DNA of 64,000 bases from Methylomicrobium sp051061015 (GTDB lineage: Bacteria; Pseudomonadota; Gammaproteobacteria; Methylococcales; Methylomonadaceae): assembly GCA_051061015.1 (NCBI GenBank), contig JBPFEG010000017.1:148243-212242 (forward strand), read 5' to 3'. The position numbers and the translations under genes were made by a program. Below, piece by piece: positions 16,901-25,304 of this stretch. Below the pieces are notes generated by a model that did not search any database, had not been told where the DNA came from, and was given only the letters and a program-made list of their open reading frames with translations. The first letter of the stretch is position 1. Each line of letters begins with the position of its first letter.

Positions 16901-16998
16901 TCGCGTACAAATTTGACGACTACAATGCCGACTATCAGCAAACTTGCCAATAGGCCTAACAGCACTACTCGGGGTAAAATTCGTCTTTTGTTCTGCAT
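13930..16998 (-). CDS. Large class A penicillin-binding protein
   Basis: This 1022-aa protein joins a GT51 peptidoglycan glycosyltransferase to a transpeptidase. A membrane anchor lies at residues 9-29. GT51 motifs include the ENRELL region near 160 and GGSTLATQ near 204. The transpeptidase triad is visible: STSK (near 497), SVN (near 603) and KTG in GGKTGTGDH (near 921). It is much longer than PBP1a/1b and has large unfamiliar segments between the domains (for example 640-780, rich in Lys and Gln). It acts in the periplasm on lipid II and glycan strands. Its role beside the main PBPs is unknown. Confidence 0.88.
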   Translation of the reverse strand: MQNKRRILPRVVLLGLLASLLIVGIVVVKFVREEVETSRYQARYLSGISKQISFKLEKGPSSAIRYPEYGPYDQRMGYTLLPEAVDRMTKVGFSVSAQAVSSPMLTQLIDDGFFAIYHEKTQAGLKIFDQTNQLIFSNIYPTHGYPNFESIPPLVLYTLLFIENRELLNEAKVTLNPAVEWDRLGYASLQMVANKLGVNKNVPGGSTLATQIEKYRHSPNGYTNSIVDKFRQMGSASIRAYLWGADTREMRRQIALSYLNSMPLSAAPKVGEVHGLGDGLAAWFGADFKEVNNLLRAVTQNSAESITDQQAIAFRQVLCILLSQRRPSYFMGPGYNALQTLANSYLRLMADSGLISASLRDRALQAETLKPLPADSLPTHFVSEKKTQAVLRTRLAQALNVKTIYDLDRLDLTAKTTIDFNTQQAVSTALRKLGDAEEARAAGAFGERRLNENVDLSRVVYSLMLFERTPKGNFLRVQTDNLDQPLDINEGIRLDLGSTSKLRTMVLYLQLVAELYKQYSGQPVQELNKVSLHPRDYLSDWVITQLKAQPKIDLQTLLNQALDRKYSASPGEYFFTGGGLHHFNNFKKSDDHQIMSVRDALRDSVNLVFIRLMRDIVYHYQYKPDGVARWLDDPESPKRQEYLERFADREGQVYLGRFFAKAQGKNADERLDMLAKRVWVKSSRLTMLYRAIYPDHDVAQLNKFLRTYLPKQIVEKEDIYSLFDKYSPENFDLQDQGYITKIHPLELWLAGYLAKHPQATREELVAASAQQRLDVYRWLLKSKKKKAGQQHRIMSMLEAEAFREIHKAWKEVGYPFGRLTPSYATSIGASGDRPAALAELVGILLNDGVRMPTVRFENLHFAAETPYETILDKTPNDGQRIFPPEVARAARSAMIGVVEGGTAARLKGVYTNNQGQVIAIGGKTGTGDHRKEMFNARGHMIGSQFISRAAVFTFFMGERYFGVMTAYVAGKDAGNYQFTSSLPVQIVRFLQPTLTPLLNRPIDDGSGNSIPAESKIALVSGQ

Positions 16999-17382
16999 CG
17001 CCTGATCGCGCTCAAGACGCGATGTTACCTCTAAATTATATTTATGAGTGTCTTAAGCATAGTAATCTTTAACCACTATCCAAGGACTCCCCCCTGCATT
17101 TTGTACAAAATTGGACAATTAGCAGTGTTTGTTGGTTCTTCGCCGATTTAAATTACCTTACTCTTCTGTTTACGCGTTTTTATTGATTATGATTATAACA
17201 AATTTAAATCTCAATGCCGAATGGGAATGCTCTAGCGTTGCGCATAAACAACAGCATTTCTCTTCTCCTAACAACGCCTGTTAAAGAGCAAATCCGCCAA
17301 ATGCAGTTTCGGAAACAATTTCCTCAACCGCTGCCCTGTGCTTGCTGATAAAATTTGCCCTTTCAACCAAACAATACTCAAA
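16999..17382. other. AT-rich divergent gap between PBP gene and tex
   Basis: 384 bp without a coding frame of note. It must hold divergent promoters for the penicillin-binding protein gene (leftward) and tex (rightward). AT-rich blocks lie at 17030-17070 and 17170-17215; GATAAAAT at 17343-17350 could be a -10 region for tex. No repeats or RNA genes were recognised. Confidence 0.4.
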
Positions 17383-19665
17383 ATGGACGTCATCAACCGC
17401 ATCGCCGAAGAACTCGCCGTAAATGTCAGACAAGTCAATGCCGCTGTCGCCTTGCTCGACGAAGGCGCGACCGTTCCGTTCATCGCCCGCTATCGTAAGG
17501 AGGCCACCGGAGGCCTTGATGATACGCAACTTCGAACGCTTGAAGAGCGGCTGGTCTATTTACGCGAACTGAATGAGCGGCGCGCGGCAATTCTCGAGAG
17601 TATCCGCGCCCAGGAAAAACTGACGCCGGAACTGGAGCAGGCAATCAATCACGCCGATACCAAAACCCTGCTTGAGGATTTATACCTGCCCTACAAACCC
17701 CGGCGGCGTACGAAGGCCCAAATTGCGCGCGAAGCGGGACTTGAGCCGTTGGCCGATGCAATCCTGGCGAACCGCAATCTGATTCCTGAGCAATTCGCTG
17801 CAGGTTTTATCAATACCGAGAAGGGCGTGGCAGACAGTGCCGCAGCATTGGAAGGCGCCCGTCAAATCATCATGGAACGCCTGTCCGAAGATGCGGAGTT
17901 ATTGGCTGAACTCCGCGAGAGAACCTGGAGCAAGGGCATTCTTCACGCCACCGTATCACCCGGCAAGGAACAGGAAGCCAGCAAATTCCGCGATTATTTC
18001 GATTATCAGGAAGCCATCAATAAAATTCCATCGCACCGGGCGCTGGCGCTGTTGCGCGGCCGCAATGAAGATGTGTTGACGTTGACCTTAAAACCGGCTC
18101 AGGAGGAACAACAGGAACACGATCTCTGCGCACAATTTACCGCCCGGAAGCTCGGCGTAGCCTCAACCGCCAAACCGGCCGACGCCTGGCTCGCCGAAAC
18201 TGCGCGCCTTGCCTGGAAAATCAAACTGTTTACCCGGATCGATCTGGACTTGAAACTGCGGGTTAGGGAAGCCGCCGAGCAGGAAGCGATTCGGGTATTT
18301 TCGAGCAATTTGCGCGATCTGTTGCTGGCCGCACCTGCCGGCCACAAGGCGACGATGGGGCTCGATCCGGGCATCCGTACCGGCGTTAAGGTCGCGGTCG
18401 TCGATGCGACCGGCAAACTGCTGGCGACCGACACGATTTATCCTCACCCGCCGCGCCAGGCCTGGCACGAATCGATCGCGACCCTCGCCAAATTGATCAG
18501 CCGGCATCAAGTGCAACTGGTCAGTATCGGCAACGGCACCGGTTCGCGCGAAACCGATCAGTTGGTCGCTGACTTGCAGAAACAGCACCCGGAATTGAAA
18601 TTCAGTAAAATCGTCGTCTCTGAAGCCGGAGCTTCGGTTTACTCCGCCTCCGAACTGGCGGCGAAAGAATTTCCCAACCTCGATGTCTCGTTGCGCGGCG
18701 CGGTCTCGATTGCCAGACGCTTGCAGGACCCGCTGGCCGAGTTGGTCAAGATCGAGCCCAAATCGATCGGCGTCGGCCAATATCAGCACGATGTGAACCA
18801 GGTACAACTGGCACGCGGCCTGGACGCGGTCGTCGAGGACTGCGTGAACGCGGTCGGCGTCGACGTGAACACCGCCTCCGCCCCGCTGCTGAAGCAGGTT
18901 TCCGGCTTGTCGCAAAGTGTTAGTGAAAATATTGTCGCCTACCGGGACGAACACGGCCCGTTCGCGAACCGCGCGCTGCTGAAAAAAGTGCCGCGCCTTG
19001 GAGAAAAAGCCTATGAACAGGCGGCCGGCTTCCTACGTATCACGAACGGGGACAATCCTTTGGACGCCTCCGCGGTGCACCCTGAGGCCTATCCGGTCGT
19101 CGAAGCGATCATAAAAGACACAGGCAAATCGATCCGCGATCTGATCGGCCAGTCGCAAATCCTGAGGCGGCTTGAGCCGGCCCGTTATACCGATGACAGA
19201 TTCGGCTTACCGACCGTAACCGACATTCTGCGCGAGCTCGAAAAACCCGGGCGCGACCCGCGCCCAGAATTTAAAAGCGTTCAATTCAAGGCCGGCGTCG
19301 AAAAGATCACCGATCTGGAACCCGGCATGCGCTTAAACGGGGTGGTTACGAATGTTGCCAATTTTGGCGCCTTTATCGATATCGGCGTGCATCAGGACGG
19401 TCTGGTGCATATCTCGCATCTGGCTGACAGCTTCATCAAGGATCCCCGCGAGGTGGTGAAAGCCGGCGACATCGTCGAAGTCAAGGTGATCGAGGTGGAC
19501 GTCGACCGCCAACGAATCGCCCTCTCGATGAAATCGGATGCGGAAGTCACCCCTACCTCAAAACGCGAGGCAAGCCACCACAAACCCCAAGGAAAATCCG
19601 CTCAGCCCGCGCCGCCGGTGCGAGGCGCAATGGCGAATGCGCTGGCTAACGCATTAAAAAAGTAA
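17383..19665 (+). CDS. tex: RNA-binding transcription accessory protein Tex
   Basis: Tex (YhgF) is a conserved nucleic-acid-binding protein linked to transcription processes and RNA handling. The 760-aa chain shows the full set: N-terminal Tex domain (VPFIARYRKEATGGLDD), YqgF/RuvC-like domain (GLDPGIRTGVKVAVVD near 340), helix-hairpin-helix region (VDVNTASAPLLKQVSG) and a C-terminal S1 domain (VTNVANFGAFIDIGVHQDGL). The ATG at 17383 matches the family start MDVINRIAEEL; an in-frame ATG at 17338 would add 15 unrelated residues. The C-terminal tail is Lys/Ala/Pro-rich. Confidence 0.95.
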   Translation: MDVINRIAEELAVNVRQVNAAVALLDEGATVPFIARYRKEATGGLDDTQLRTLEERLVYLRELNERRAAILESIRAQEKLTPELEQAINHADTKTLLEDLYLPYKPRRRTKAQIAREAGLEPLADAILANRNLIPEQFAAGFINTEKGVADSAAALEGARQIIMERLSEDAELLAELRERTWSKGILHATVSPGKEQEASKFRDYFDYQEAINKIPSHRALALLRGRNEDVLTLTLKPAQEEQQEHDLCAQFTARKLGVASTAKPADAWLAETARLAWKIKLFTRIDLDLKLRVREAAEQEAIRVFSSNLRDLLLAAPAGHKATMGLDPGIRTGVKVAVVDATGKLLATDTIYPHPPRQAWHESIATLAKLISRHQVQLVSIGNGTGSRETDQLVADLQKQHPELKFSKIVVSEAGASVYSASELAAKEFPNLDVSLRGAVSIARRLQDPLAELVKIEPKSIGVGQYQHDVNQVQLARGLDAVVEDCVNAVGVDVNTASAPLLKQVSGLSQSVSENIVAYRDEHGPFANRALLKKVPRLGEKAYEQAAGFLRITNGDNPLDASAVHPEAYPVVEAIIKDTGKSIRDLIGQSQILRRLEPARYTDDRFGLPTVTDILRELEKPGRDPRPEFKSVQFKAGVEKITDLEPGMRLNGVVTNVANFGAFIDIGVHQDGLVHISHLADSFIKDPREVVKAGDIVEVKVIEVDVDRQRIALSMKSDAEVTPTSKREASHHKPQGKSAQPAPPVRGAMANALANALKK

Positions 19666-19724
19666 AGAAAAAATGCTCTGCTATACTTGCTGGGTATTGA
19701 TAATTCCTAACAGCAGGATCAGAT

Positions 19725-20309
19725 ATGATTATTTTTTCCCGGTTTTTTGCTTCGTTAACACTCGCTGGCCTCGCAGTCGTTTATACACCTGGGGTAATGG
19801 CTCAGTCGACATCACCGTATCCAGATGGTATTGACGCGCCCGCTCCTCGAATTCCAACAAAGCCCCAGAGTTACGGGGAGCGGGTCGGCGAGAAAGCGGT
19901 GAACAGTTTTGCAAATATCGCGACGGGTTGGCTCGAAATGCCCAAAAATGTGATAAACACCACGAATCAAAGCAATATCATCTACGGCTTTATCGGAGGC
20001 TTGGCAAAAGGCATGGTTCACACCGCGGGACGTATGGGCGTCGGCATCGCTGACCTGGTCACCCTGCCGCTGGCGACCAAGCCGATTATCTATCCGCTGT
20101 ATATATGGGATGATTTCGATGTTGATACTGTTTACGGTGAAGTGATGCGGCTTCATCAAGAGCCAAGACGGACTGAGATCGCGCCTCCGCCCGCCCCGCA
20201 GGCCGCAGCGCCCATCCCCGCAGCAGAACCTGCACCCCCACCGGTGCAGTACCCGAACGACACCAACCGCAAGATCGATGCGATCTTCAAAAAAGAAATG
20301 ACGAAATAA
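19725..20309 (+). CDS. Exosortase system-associated protein, TIGR04073-like
   Basis: A 194-aa secreted protein: signal peptide to about residue 26 (VMAQ), then the motif ANIATGWLEMPKNVINTTNQ, then a glycine-rich hydrophobic stretch (GFIGGLAKGMVHTAGRMGVGIADLVTLPL) and a Pro/Ala-rich tail. This architecture matches the TIGR04073 family, which tends to occur in genomes with exosortase/PEP-CTERM systems. No exosortase or PEP-CTERM protein is seen here. The function is unknown. It ends just before a strong bidirectional terminator. Confidence 0.75.
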   Translation: MIIFSRFFASLTLAGLAVVYTPGVMAQSTSPYPDGIDAPAPRIPTKPQSYGERVGEKAVNSFANIATGWLEMPKNVINTTNQSNIIYGFIGGLAKGMVHTAGRMGVGIADLVTLPLATKPIIYPLYIWDDFDVDTVYGEVMRLHQEPRRTEIAPPPAPQAAAPIPAAEPAPPPVQYPNDTNRKIDAIFKKEMTK

Positions 20310-20317
20310 ATCACCCT

Positions 20318-20350
20318 ATTTCCCTAACTATTTTATATAGTTAGGGAAAT
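20318..20350. terminator. Bidirectional terminator between TIGR04073 gene and rsfS
   Basis: A 13-bp perfect stem, ATTTCCCTAACTA (20318-20330) and TAGTTAGGGAAAT (20338-20350), with loop TTTTATA. It lies between converging genes; A- and T-rich flanks on both sides suit termination in both directions. Confidence 0.85.
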
Positions 20351-20354
20351 AAAA

Positions 20355-20705
20355 CTATCCTGCCTTTCCCGACTCTTTGGACTGATCCACCGACCAGAGC
20401 TTTTCAAGCTGGTAGAACTCGCGAGACTGCGCAGTCATCGCATGCACAATCACATCGCCCAAGTCGAGCAAAACCCAGTCTGATCCCAAATCCCCTTCGA
20501 TACCGAGCGGCTTCACGCCGGATTCAGCGAGCTTTTCGACCACATAATCGCAGAGTGCCTTTAAGTGACGATCGGATGTTCCGGTCACCAGCACCATGTA
20601 GTCGGTAAAGCTGGTCTTGCCGCGCACGTCCAGCGTTGTAATGTATTGACCTTTCTTATCGTCTAAAACGGTCTGGACGATGTTGAGTATTTCTTCTGCT
20701 TGCAT
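20355..20705 (-). CDS. rsfS: Ribosome silencing factor RsfS
   Basis: RsfS binds ribosomal protein uL14 on the 50S subunit and blocks subunit joining when nutrients fall. The 116-aa sequence has the family segments DYMVLVTGTSDRHLKAL and GSDWVLLDLGDVIVHAM. It lies 13 bp behind nadD on the same strand, the usual gammaproteobacterial pairing, and ends at a bidirectional terminator. Confidence 0.95.
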   Translation of the reverse strand: MQAEEILNIVQTVLDDKKGQYITTLDVRGKTSFTDYMVLVTGTSDRHLKALCDYVVEKLAESGVKPLGIEGDLGSDWVLLDLGDVIVHAMTAQSREFYQLEKLWSVDQSKESGKAG

Positions 20706-20718
20706 TCGTTTTCCTAAA

Positions 20719-21357
20719 TTAGCTGATCTGAAGATCGACTTTTTGATAGAGATGGTGACTATAGATATAGTCTAATACGTTATCGGGCAATAAAAAACGC
20801 GGATTACGTTTTTCCGCAATCATTTTCCGGATTGCACTGGCCGAGATATCCAGTTGGGTGATTGATTGAAAAAATAGCTTGCCGGCTTTGGATTCCGCCA
20901 GATCAATCGATTCATAGGCTTGCCGAGTACTTAAATAATCGTCCCACTGATGGGTCGAACAGCCGGGCCGAGTCAGCACGATAATATGCGCAAAATCAAA
21001 TAACTCGGGCCATCGATGCCAATTTGTCAGCCCACTGAATGCGTCACTCCCGACAAAGAGCAGCAGTGACGGTTCCGGAAAATCGCCGCGTAACGACCGC
21101 AGCGTATCGACCATATAAGAGGGCCCTTCCCTGTCCAATTCGCGGGTATCGATCACCACACCGGACACAGTGTCGGTCGCGAGGCGCAGCATTTGAAGCC
21201 GCGCATCCGAGGATGCGAGAGGTTCAAGGCGGTGCGGCGGAGTTTTATTTGGAATCAAACGGACTTCTTCCAGATTGAAGATCTCCCGGACTTCGAGTAT
21301 CGCCCGCAAATGACCGAAATGCACCGGATCGAAAGTGCCGCCGAAAATACCGATCAT
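20719..21357 (-). CDS. nadD: Nicotinate-nucleotide adenylyltransferase
   Basis: NadD makes deamido-NAD from nicotinate mononucleotide and ATP. The 212-aa protein begins MIGIFGGTFDPVHFGHLR, containing the nucleotidyltransferase GGTFDP and HxGH motifs, and has the C-terminal ISASAIRKMI segment typical of the family. Its ATG directly follows the proA stop (TAAATG), showing tight coupling in a proA-nadD-rsfS operon. Confidence 0.95.
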   Translation of the reverse strand: MIGIFGGTFDPVHFGHLRAILEVREIFNLEEVRLIPNKTPPHRLEPLASSDARLQMLRLATDTVSGVVIDTRELDREGPSYMVDTLRSLRGDFPEPSLLLFVGSDAFSGLTNWHRWPELFDFAHIIVLTRPGCSTHQWDDYLSTRQAYESIDLAESKAGKLFFQSITQLDISASAIRKMIAEKRNPRFLLPDNVLDYIYSHHLYQKVDLQIS

Positions 21358-22614
21358 TTATTGGCGGATATGACCGTCGCCAAGCACGATGAATTTCAAT
21401 GTAGTCAGACCGGCCAAACCAACCGGGCCGCGCGCGTGCAGCTTATCGGTGCTGATGCCGATTTCAGCGCCCAGACCGTATTCGAAACCATCCGCAAAAC
21501 GCGTCGAAGCATTCACCATCACCGAACTGGAATCGACCTCGCGCAAGAAGCGCCGCGCCAAGGTGTAATTTTCGGTGACGATCGCGTCGGTGTGCTGCGA
21601 GCCGTAACGGTTGATATGAACGATCGCCTCGTCGAGGCCGGCAACGATTTTGATCGACAGGATCGGCGCCAGATATTCGGTGCCCCAGTCCTCCTCGCAA
21701 GCGCGTTTCGCGGACGGAATCAGCGAACAGGTTTTCGGACAACCGCGAAGTTCTACGCCTTTTTGCAGATACTCTTCAGCCAAAACCGGCAAGACTTGAC
21801 CTGCAATCGCTTCCGCGACCAATAGCGTTTCCATCGCGTTGCAGACGCCGTAACGGTGCGTTTTGGCATTGATTGCTATCCGGACCGCTTTCTCGATGTC
21901 GGCCGAATTGTCAATATATACATGACAAATACCGTCCAGGTGCTTAATCACCGGAATCGTCGCCTGGTTCGAGATACGTTCAATCAGGCTTTTGCCGCCT
22001 CGCGGCACGATCACGTCGACATAGCGGTCCATCGTGATCAGTTCGCCGACCGCTTCCCGGTCCGTGGTTTCCACGACTTGAACGGCTTCTCTTGGCAAAC
22101 CGGCCGCCTGTAATCCTTCAGCGATACAGGCGGCAATTGCTTGGTTCGAATAGATTGATTCGGAACCGCCCCGCAAGATGCACGCGTTGCCCGCTTTCAG
22201 ACACAAGGCCGCCGCATCAACAGTTACATTCGGGCGCGATTCGTAAATGATACCGATCACCCCAAGCGGCACTCGCATCTGCCCTACCTGAATACCGCTG
22301 GGACGATAGTTCAGACCAGTGATTTCACCGACCGGATCGGGCAATGCCGCCACCTGCTGCAAGCCGTCGATCATCGTTTGTATCGCCTTCGGAGACAAGG
22401 TCAAGCGGTCCAGCGATGCCGCATCCAGACCGTTCGCACGGCCGGCATCGAGATCCTTGCGGTTTTCTGCAGCCAACTGGTCCCGGCTGCGGTCGAGCGC
22501 TTCAGCGATCTTTAACAATGCGAGATTTTTCCTGCCCGTCTCGGCACGACTGATTTCTGTTCCGGCTTGCCTGGCCTTGACTCCAAGGCTTTGCATATAG
22601 TCTTTGATATTCAA
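21358..22614 (-). CDS. proA: Gamma-glutamyl phosphate reductase
   Basis: ProA reduces gamma-glutamyl phosphate to glutamate-5-semialdehyde with NADPH in proline synthesis. The 418-aa chain belongs to the aldehyde dehydrogenase superfamily; the catalytic cysteine lies in KTHRYGVCNAMETLLV (near 258), and GVIGIIYESRPNVTVDAA is the cofactor region. Length is normal. It is first in the proA-nadD-rsfS operon. proB is not in the window. Confidence 0.96.
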   Translation of the reverse strand: MNIKDYMQSLGVKARQAGTEISRAETGRKNLALLKIAEALDRSRDQLAAENRKDLDAGRANGLDAASLDRLTLSPKAIQTMIDGLQQVAALPDPVGEITGLNYRPSGIQVGQMRVPLGVIGIIYESRPNVTVDAAALCLKAGNACILRGGSESIYSNQAIAACIAEGLQAAGLPREAVQVVETTDREAVGELITMDRYVDVIVPRGGKSLIERISNQATIPVIKHLDGICHVYIDNSADIEKAVRIAINAKTHRYGVCNAMETLLVAEAIAGQVLPVLAEEYLQKGVELRGCPKTCSLIPSAKRACEEDWGTEYLAPILSIKIVAGLDEAIVHINRYGSQHTDAIVTENYTLARRFLREVDSSSVMVNASTRFADGFEYGLGAEIGISTDKLHARGPVGLAGLTTLKFIVLGDGHIRQ

Positions 22615-22704
22615 AACCGATGCCTACTGATTTGCTGACTAAACTTGTCATTATATCGATTCTATCCGCAGAGCGACAACCGCAAAAAAATGATCATGCA
22701 CGAA

Positions 22705-23703
22705 TCAGGTTCCAGCGAATACCTGGGCGGCAAAAGCCAAGGCACCCAATAATCCAATTTCCTGATTGATGCAGACTTTTACCGGGATTTGCTTCAAGGC
22801 CGCGCGGTAACGGCCTTTTTCCAGGTAGCCTTCCAGGAAGTCGCCGCGCGTCAATAACGGCAGGATCTTCGGGGCAATCCCCCCTGCAATATAGACACCC
22901 GCATAGGGCAGGCATTTCAGCGCCAGATTGCCCGCTTCGGCGCCGTAAATCCGGCAGAACAGCGATAATGCCGCCACACTCAGCACATCGGTTCCAGCCA
23001 CTCCGGCTTCGCCGATTACCGCCGCCGGATCATAATTGCTCATCTGCCGCTCAATCTCGGGCTCTACCGGCGCATGACCGATTTTCTTCAAAAAAAGATA
23101 GATATTGACCAGCCCCTCTCCGGATAATAACCTTTCATAGCTGACATGGCAGGGATATTTTTCCCAAAGAAATTGCAATAAAGCGATTTCCAATTTGCTT
23201 CCCGGCGCAAAATCAGAATGCCCGCCTTCGCTGGCTAGCACCTGATTGCTTTCCCCATTCCAGGCAATGATCGCCTCGCCCAGGCCGGTGCCCGCCGCAA
23301 GGACGGCACGATTGCCGGTGTGAGGAGAGTTGTTGCCACCCGGGTTCAATGTCACAAAATCCGCTTCCGGCAAGTCCAGAATCCCCCATGCTGTTGCTTC
23401 CAGATCATTCAACAGCCGGACGTTCGTAGTGCCGATGATCTTCCCTATTTCTCTGCGCAGCAGCACCCAGGGCAAATTAGTCGTCACACAGTCGCCGTCG
23501 ACAATCGGACCGGCAACGCCGAAACAAGCCGAGCCGATTGTCTGTATGTCGCAATTCGCTAAAAAATGCTGCAATAAGCCGGTAAAAGTAGGATAGTCAA
23601 GGCTCGCATAGCGCGTTTTTTTGACACAGCGCCAGCCTTTATCCTGGGCCTCAAAGAGCGCCATTATTGTCTTGGTACCGCCGACATCGCCTGCAAGTAA
23701 CAT
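22705..23703 (-). CDS. glk: Glucokinase
   Basis: Glk phosphorylates glucose with ATP in the cytoplasm. The 332-aa protein opens with MLLAGDVGGTKTIMALF, the phosphate-binding loop of the bacterial Glk family, and has GTGLGEAIIAW and the EGGHSDFAP segment with the catalytic region. The upstream DUF411 gene ends 2 bp before its start, so they form a transcription unit. In a one-carbon user, glucokinase may serve glycogen or sucrose turnover; that is inference. Confidence 0.92.
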   Translation of the reverse strand: MLLAGDVGGTKTIMALFEAQDKGWRCVKKTRYASLDYPTFTGLLQHFLANCDIQTIGSACFGVAGPIVDGDCVTTNLPWVLLRREIGKIIGTTNVRLLNDLEATAWGILDLPEADFVTLNPGGNNSPHTGNRAVLAAGTGLGEAIIAWNGESNQVLASEGGHSDFAPGSKLEIALLQFLWEKYPCHVSYERLLSGEGLVNIYLFLKKIGHAPVEPEIERQMSNYDPAAVIGEAGVAGTDVLSVAALSLFCRIYGAEAGNLALKCLPYAGVYIAGGIAPKILPLLTRGDFLEGYLEKGRYRAALKQIPVKVCINQEIGLLGALAFAAQVFAGT

Positions 23704-23705
23704 AA

Positions 23706-24161
23706 TTATTTGCCGGGATATCGGCTGAAGATTTGAAAATGTTTTTCCTGGTCGAAGCTCATCACATCATAGGGGTCGGTGCGACCGCTCATTTCCATGC
23801 CCGGACTGCCGGTAACCATGCCTGGCACCGCAAGACCAGTCACTTTCGGTTTGGTTTTCAGCAGTTTCCTGACGTCGGCGGCCGGCACATGACCCTCAAC
23901 GACATAGCCATCAACGATAGCCGTATGGCAGGAAGCCATTTCCTTCGGTACGCCATGCTTAGCCTTAATCGCCTCCATCTCGTCGGTAATGTTATCTTTG
24001 ACGTTGAAATTATTTTCCTTTAAATGCTCGATCCATTTTGCGCAACAACCGCAGGTCGGGCTACGGTAAACGGTGACCTCCACCGGTTCATCCGCCGCAT
24101 AGCCGACAGGTCCTAAAATCGCCGCGATAAACATCCATAAAACGATTTGAATTATTTTCAT
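23706..24161 (-). CDS. Secreted DUF411 metal-binding protein
   Basis: A 151-aa periplasmic protein of the DUF411 family. The signal peptide MKIIQIVLWMFIAAILGPVG ends near AADEP. The core starts with the thioredoxin-like motif YRSPTCGCCAKWIEHL (C-x-CC), and it has conserved SCHTAIVDGYVVEGHVPA. Members are often linked to copper handling. GGTG lies seven bases ahead of the ATG at 24161; the longer frame upstream runs through hemE in another frame and is spurious. Confidence 0.88.
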   Translation of the reverse strand: MKIIQIVLWMFIAAILGPVGYAADEPVEVTVYRSPTCGCCAKWIEHLKENNFNVKDNITDEMEAIKAKHGVPKEMASCHTAIVDGYVVEGHVPAADVRKLLKTKPKVTGLAVPGMVTGSPGMEMSGRTDPYDVMSFDQEKHFQIFSRYPGK

Positions 24162-24192
24162 GATAATCACCTTAATGATGTGAAATGGATTT

Positions 24193-25260
24193 TTAAGACC
24201 GATGATAGGCCGGGCTGAAACGATGCACCGCGTCAACCATCGCACCGACATGTTCCGGATTGATATCCGGCAGAATCCCGTGCCCGAGATTGAATACATG
24301 ACCCGATCCCGCGCCGTATTGTTCCAGGATAGTTTTGACTTTCTCGGTGATGATCTCCGGCTTGGCGTACAGCGCAACCGGATCCATGTTGCCCTGCAAG
24401 GCCACTTTATCGCCGACGCGCGCCCGCGCCCGGCCGATTTCGGTTTGCCAGTCCAGGCCGAGCACATCGAACCCTGCATCGGCCATCGTTTCGAGCCAGA
24501 GCCCTCCGCCTTTGGTGAACAGAATCTTCGGGATTTTCCTGCCGTCGGCTTGGGATTTTAACAGCTCGGCCACGAGGCTCGCGTAATGGAGCGAAAACGC
24601 CTGATAATCCTCAGTAGTCAGCATCCCGCCCCAGGTATCGAACATCATCACCGCTTGTGCACCGGCGGCAATCTGGGCATTCAGATAAGCTGCGACCGAC
24701 TCCGCAAGCTTTCCGAGCAGCACATGCATCAAGGCCGGCTGTTCGTACATCAAGGCCTTGACTTTGCGGAAAGATTTACTGCTCCCTCCTTCTACCATAT
24801 AGGTCGCCAATGTCCATGGGCTGCCGGAAAAACCGATCAAAGGGACACTTCCGTCCAACTCCCGCCGAATCAGACGCACCGCGTCCATCACATAACGCAG
24901 ATCGGTCTCGGGATCTGGAATGCCGAGATTGTGAACATCCGCTGACGAACTGAGCGGTTTGGCAAACTGCGGCCCCTCTCCCTCCGTGAAGCTCAATCCC
25001 AGACCCATCGCATCAGGAATAGTCAGGATATCCGAGAACAGAATCGCGGCATCGAATGCAAAGCGTCGTAGCGGCTGAAGAGTCACTTCACAGGCTAGCT
25101 CGGGGTTCGTACATAATTTGATGAAACTGCCTGCCTCTTCCCTCACCTTGCGGTATTCAGGCAAATACCGGCCCGCCTGCCGCATCATCCAGACCGGCGT
25201 ACGTTCCACGGGTTGCTTCAACAAGGCTCTGAGAAAGATGTCGTTTTTTAATTCTGTCAT
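24193..25260 (-). CDS. hemE: Uroporphyrinogen decarboxylase
   Basis: HemE removes four acetate carboxyls from uroporphyrinogen III to give coproporphyrinogen III, a shared step for haem. The 355-aa protein has the N-terminal signature TPVWMMRQAGRYLPEYR and the second motif GFSGSPWTLATYMVEGGSS. Length is standard. It follows the damX-like gene by 44 bp on the same strand, as in many gammaproteobacteria where aroB, damX and hemE lie together. Confidence 0.97.
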   Translation of the reverse strand: MTELKNDIFLRALLKQPVERTPVWMMRQAGRYLPEYRKVREEAGSFIKLCTNPELACEVTLQPLRRFAFDAAILFSDILTIPDAMGLGLSFTEGEGPQFAKPLSSSADVHNLGIPDPETDLRYVMDAVRLIRRELDGSVPLIGFSGSPWTLATYMVEGGSSKSFRKVKALMYEQPALMHVLLGKLAESVAAYLNAQIAAGAQAVMMFDTWGGMLTTEDYQAFSLHYASLVAELLKSQADGRKIPKILFTKGGGLWLETMADAGFDVLGLDWQTEIGRARARVGDKVALQGNMDPVALYAKPEIITEKVKTILEQYGAGSGHVFNLGHGILPDINPEHVGAMVDAVHRFSPAYHRS

Positions 25261-25304
25261 TCGTTATGAATTTGTGGGGTTAATAGGTTGTACGTCCGCT
25301 TATT

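Noticed and set aside
24162..24479. Upstream extension of the DUF411 gene
   Set aside because: The added residues are hemE read out of frame; a signal peptide and ribosome site fit the ATG at 24161.
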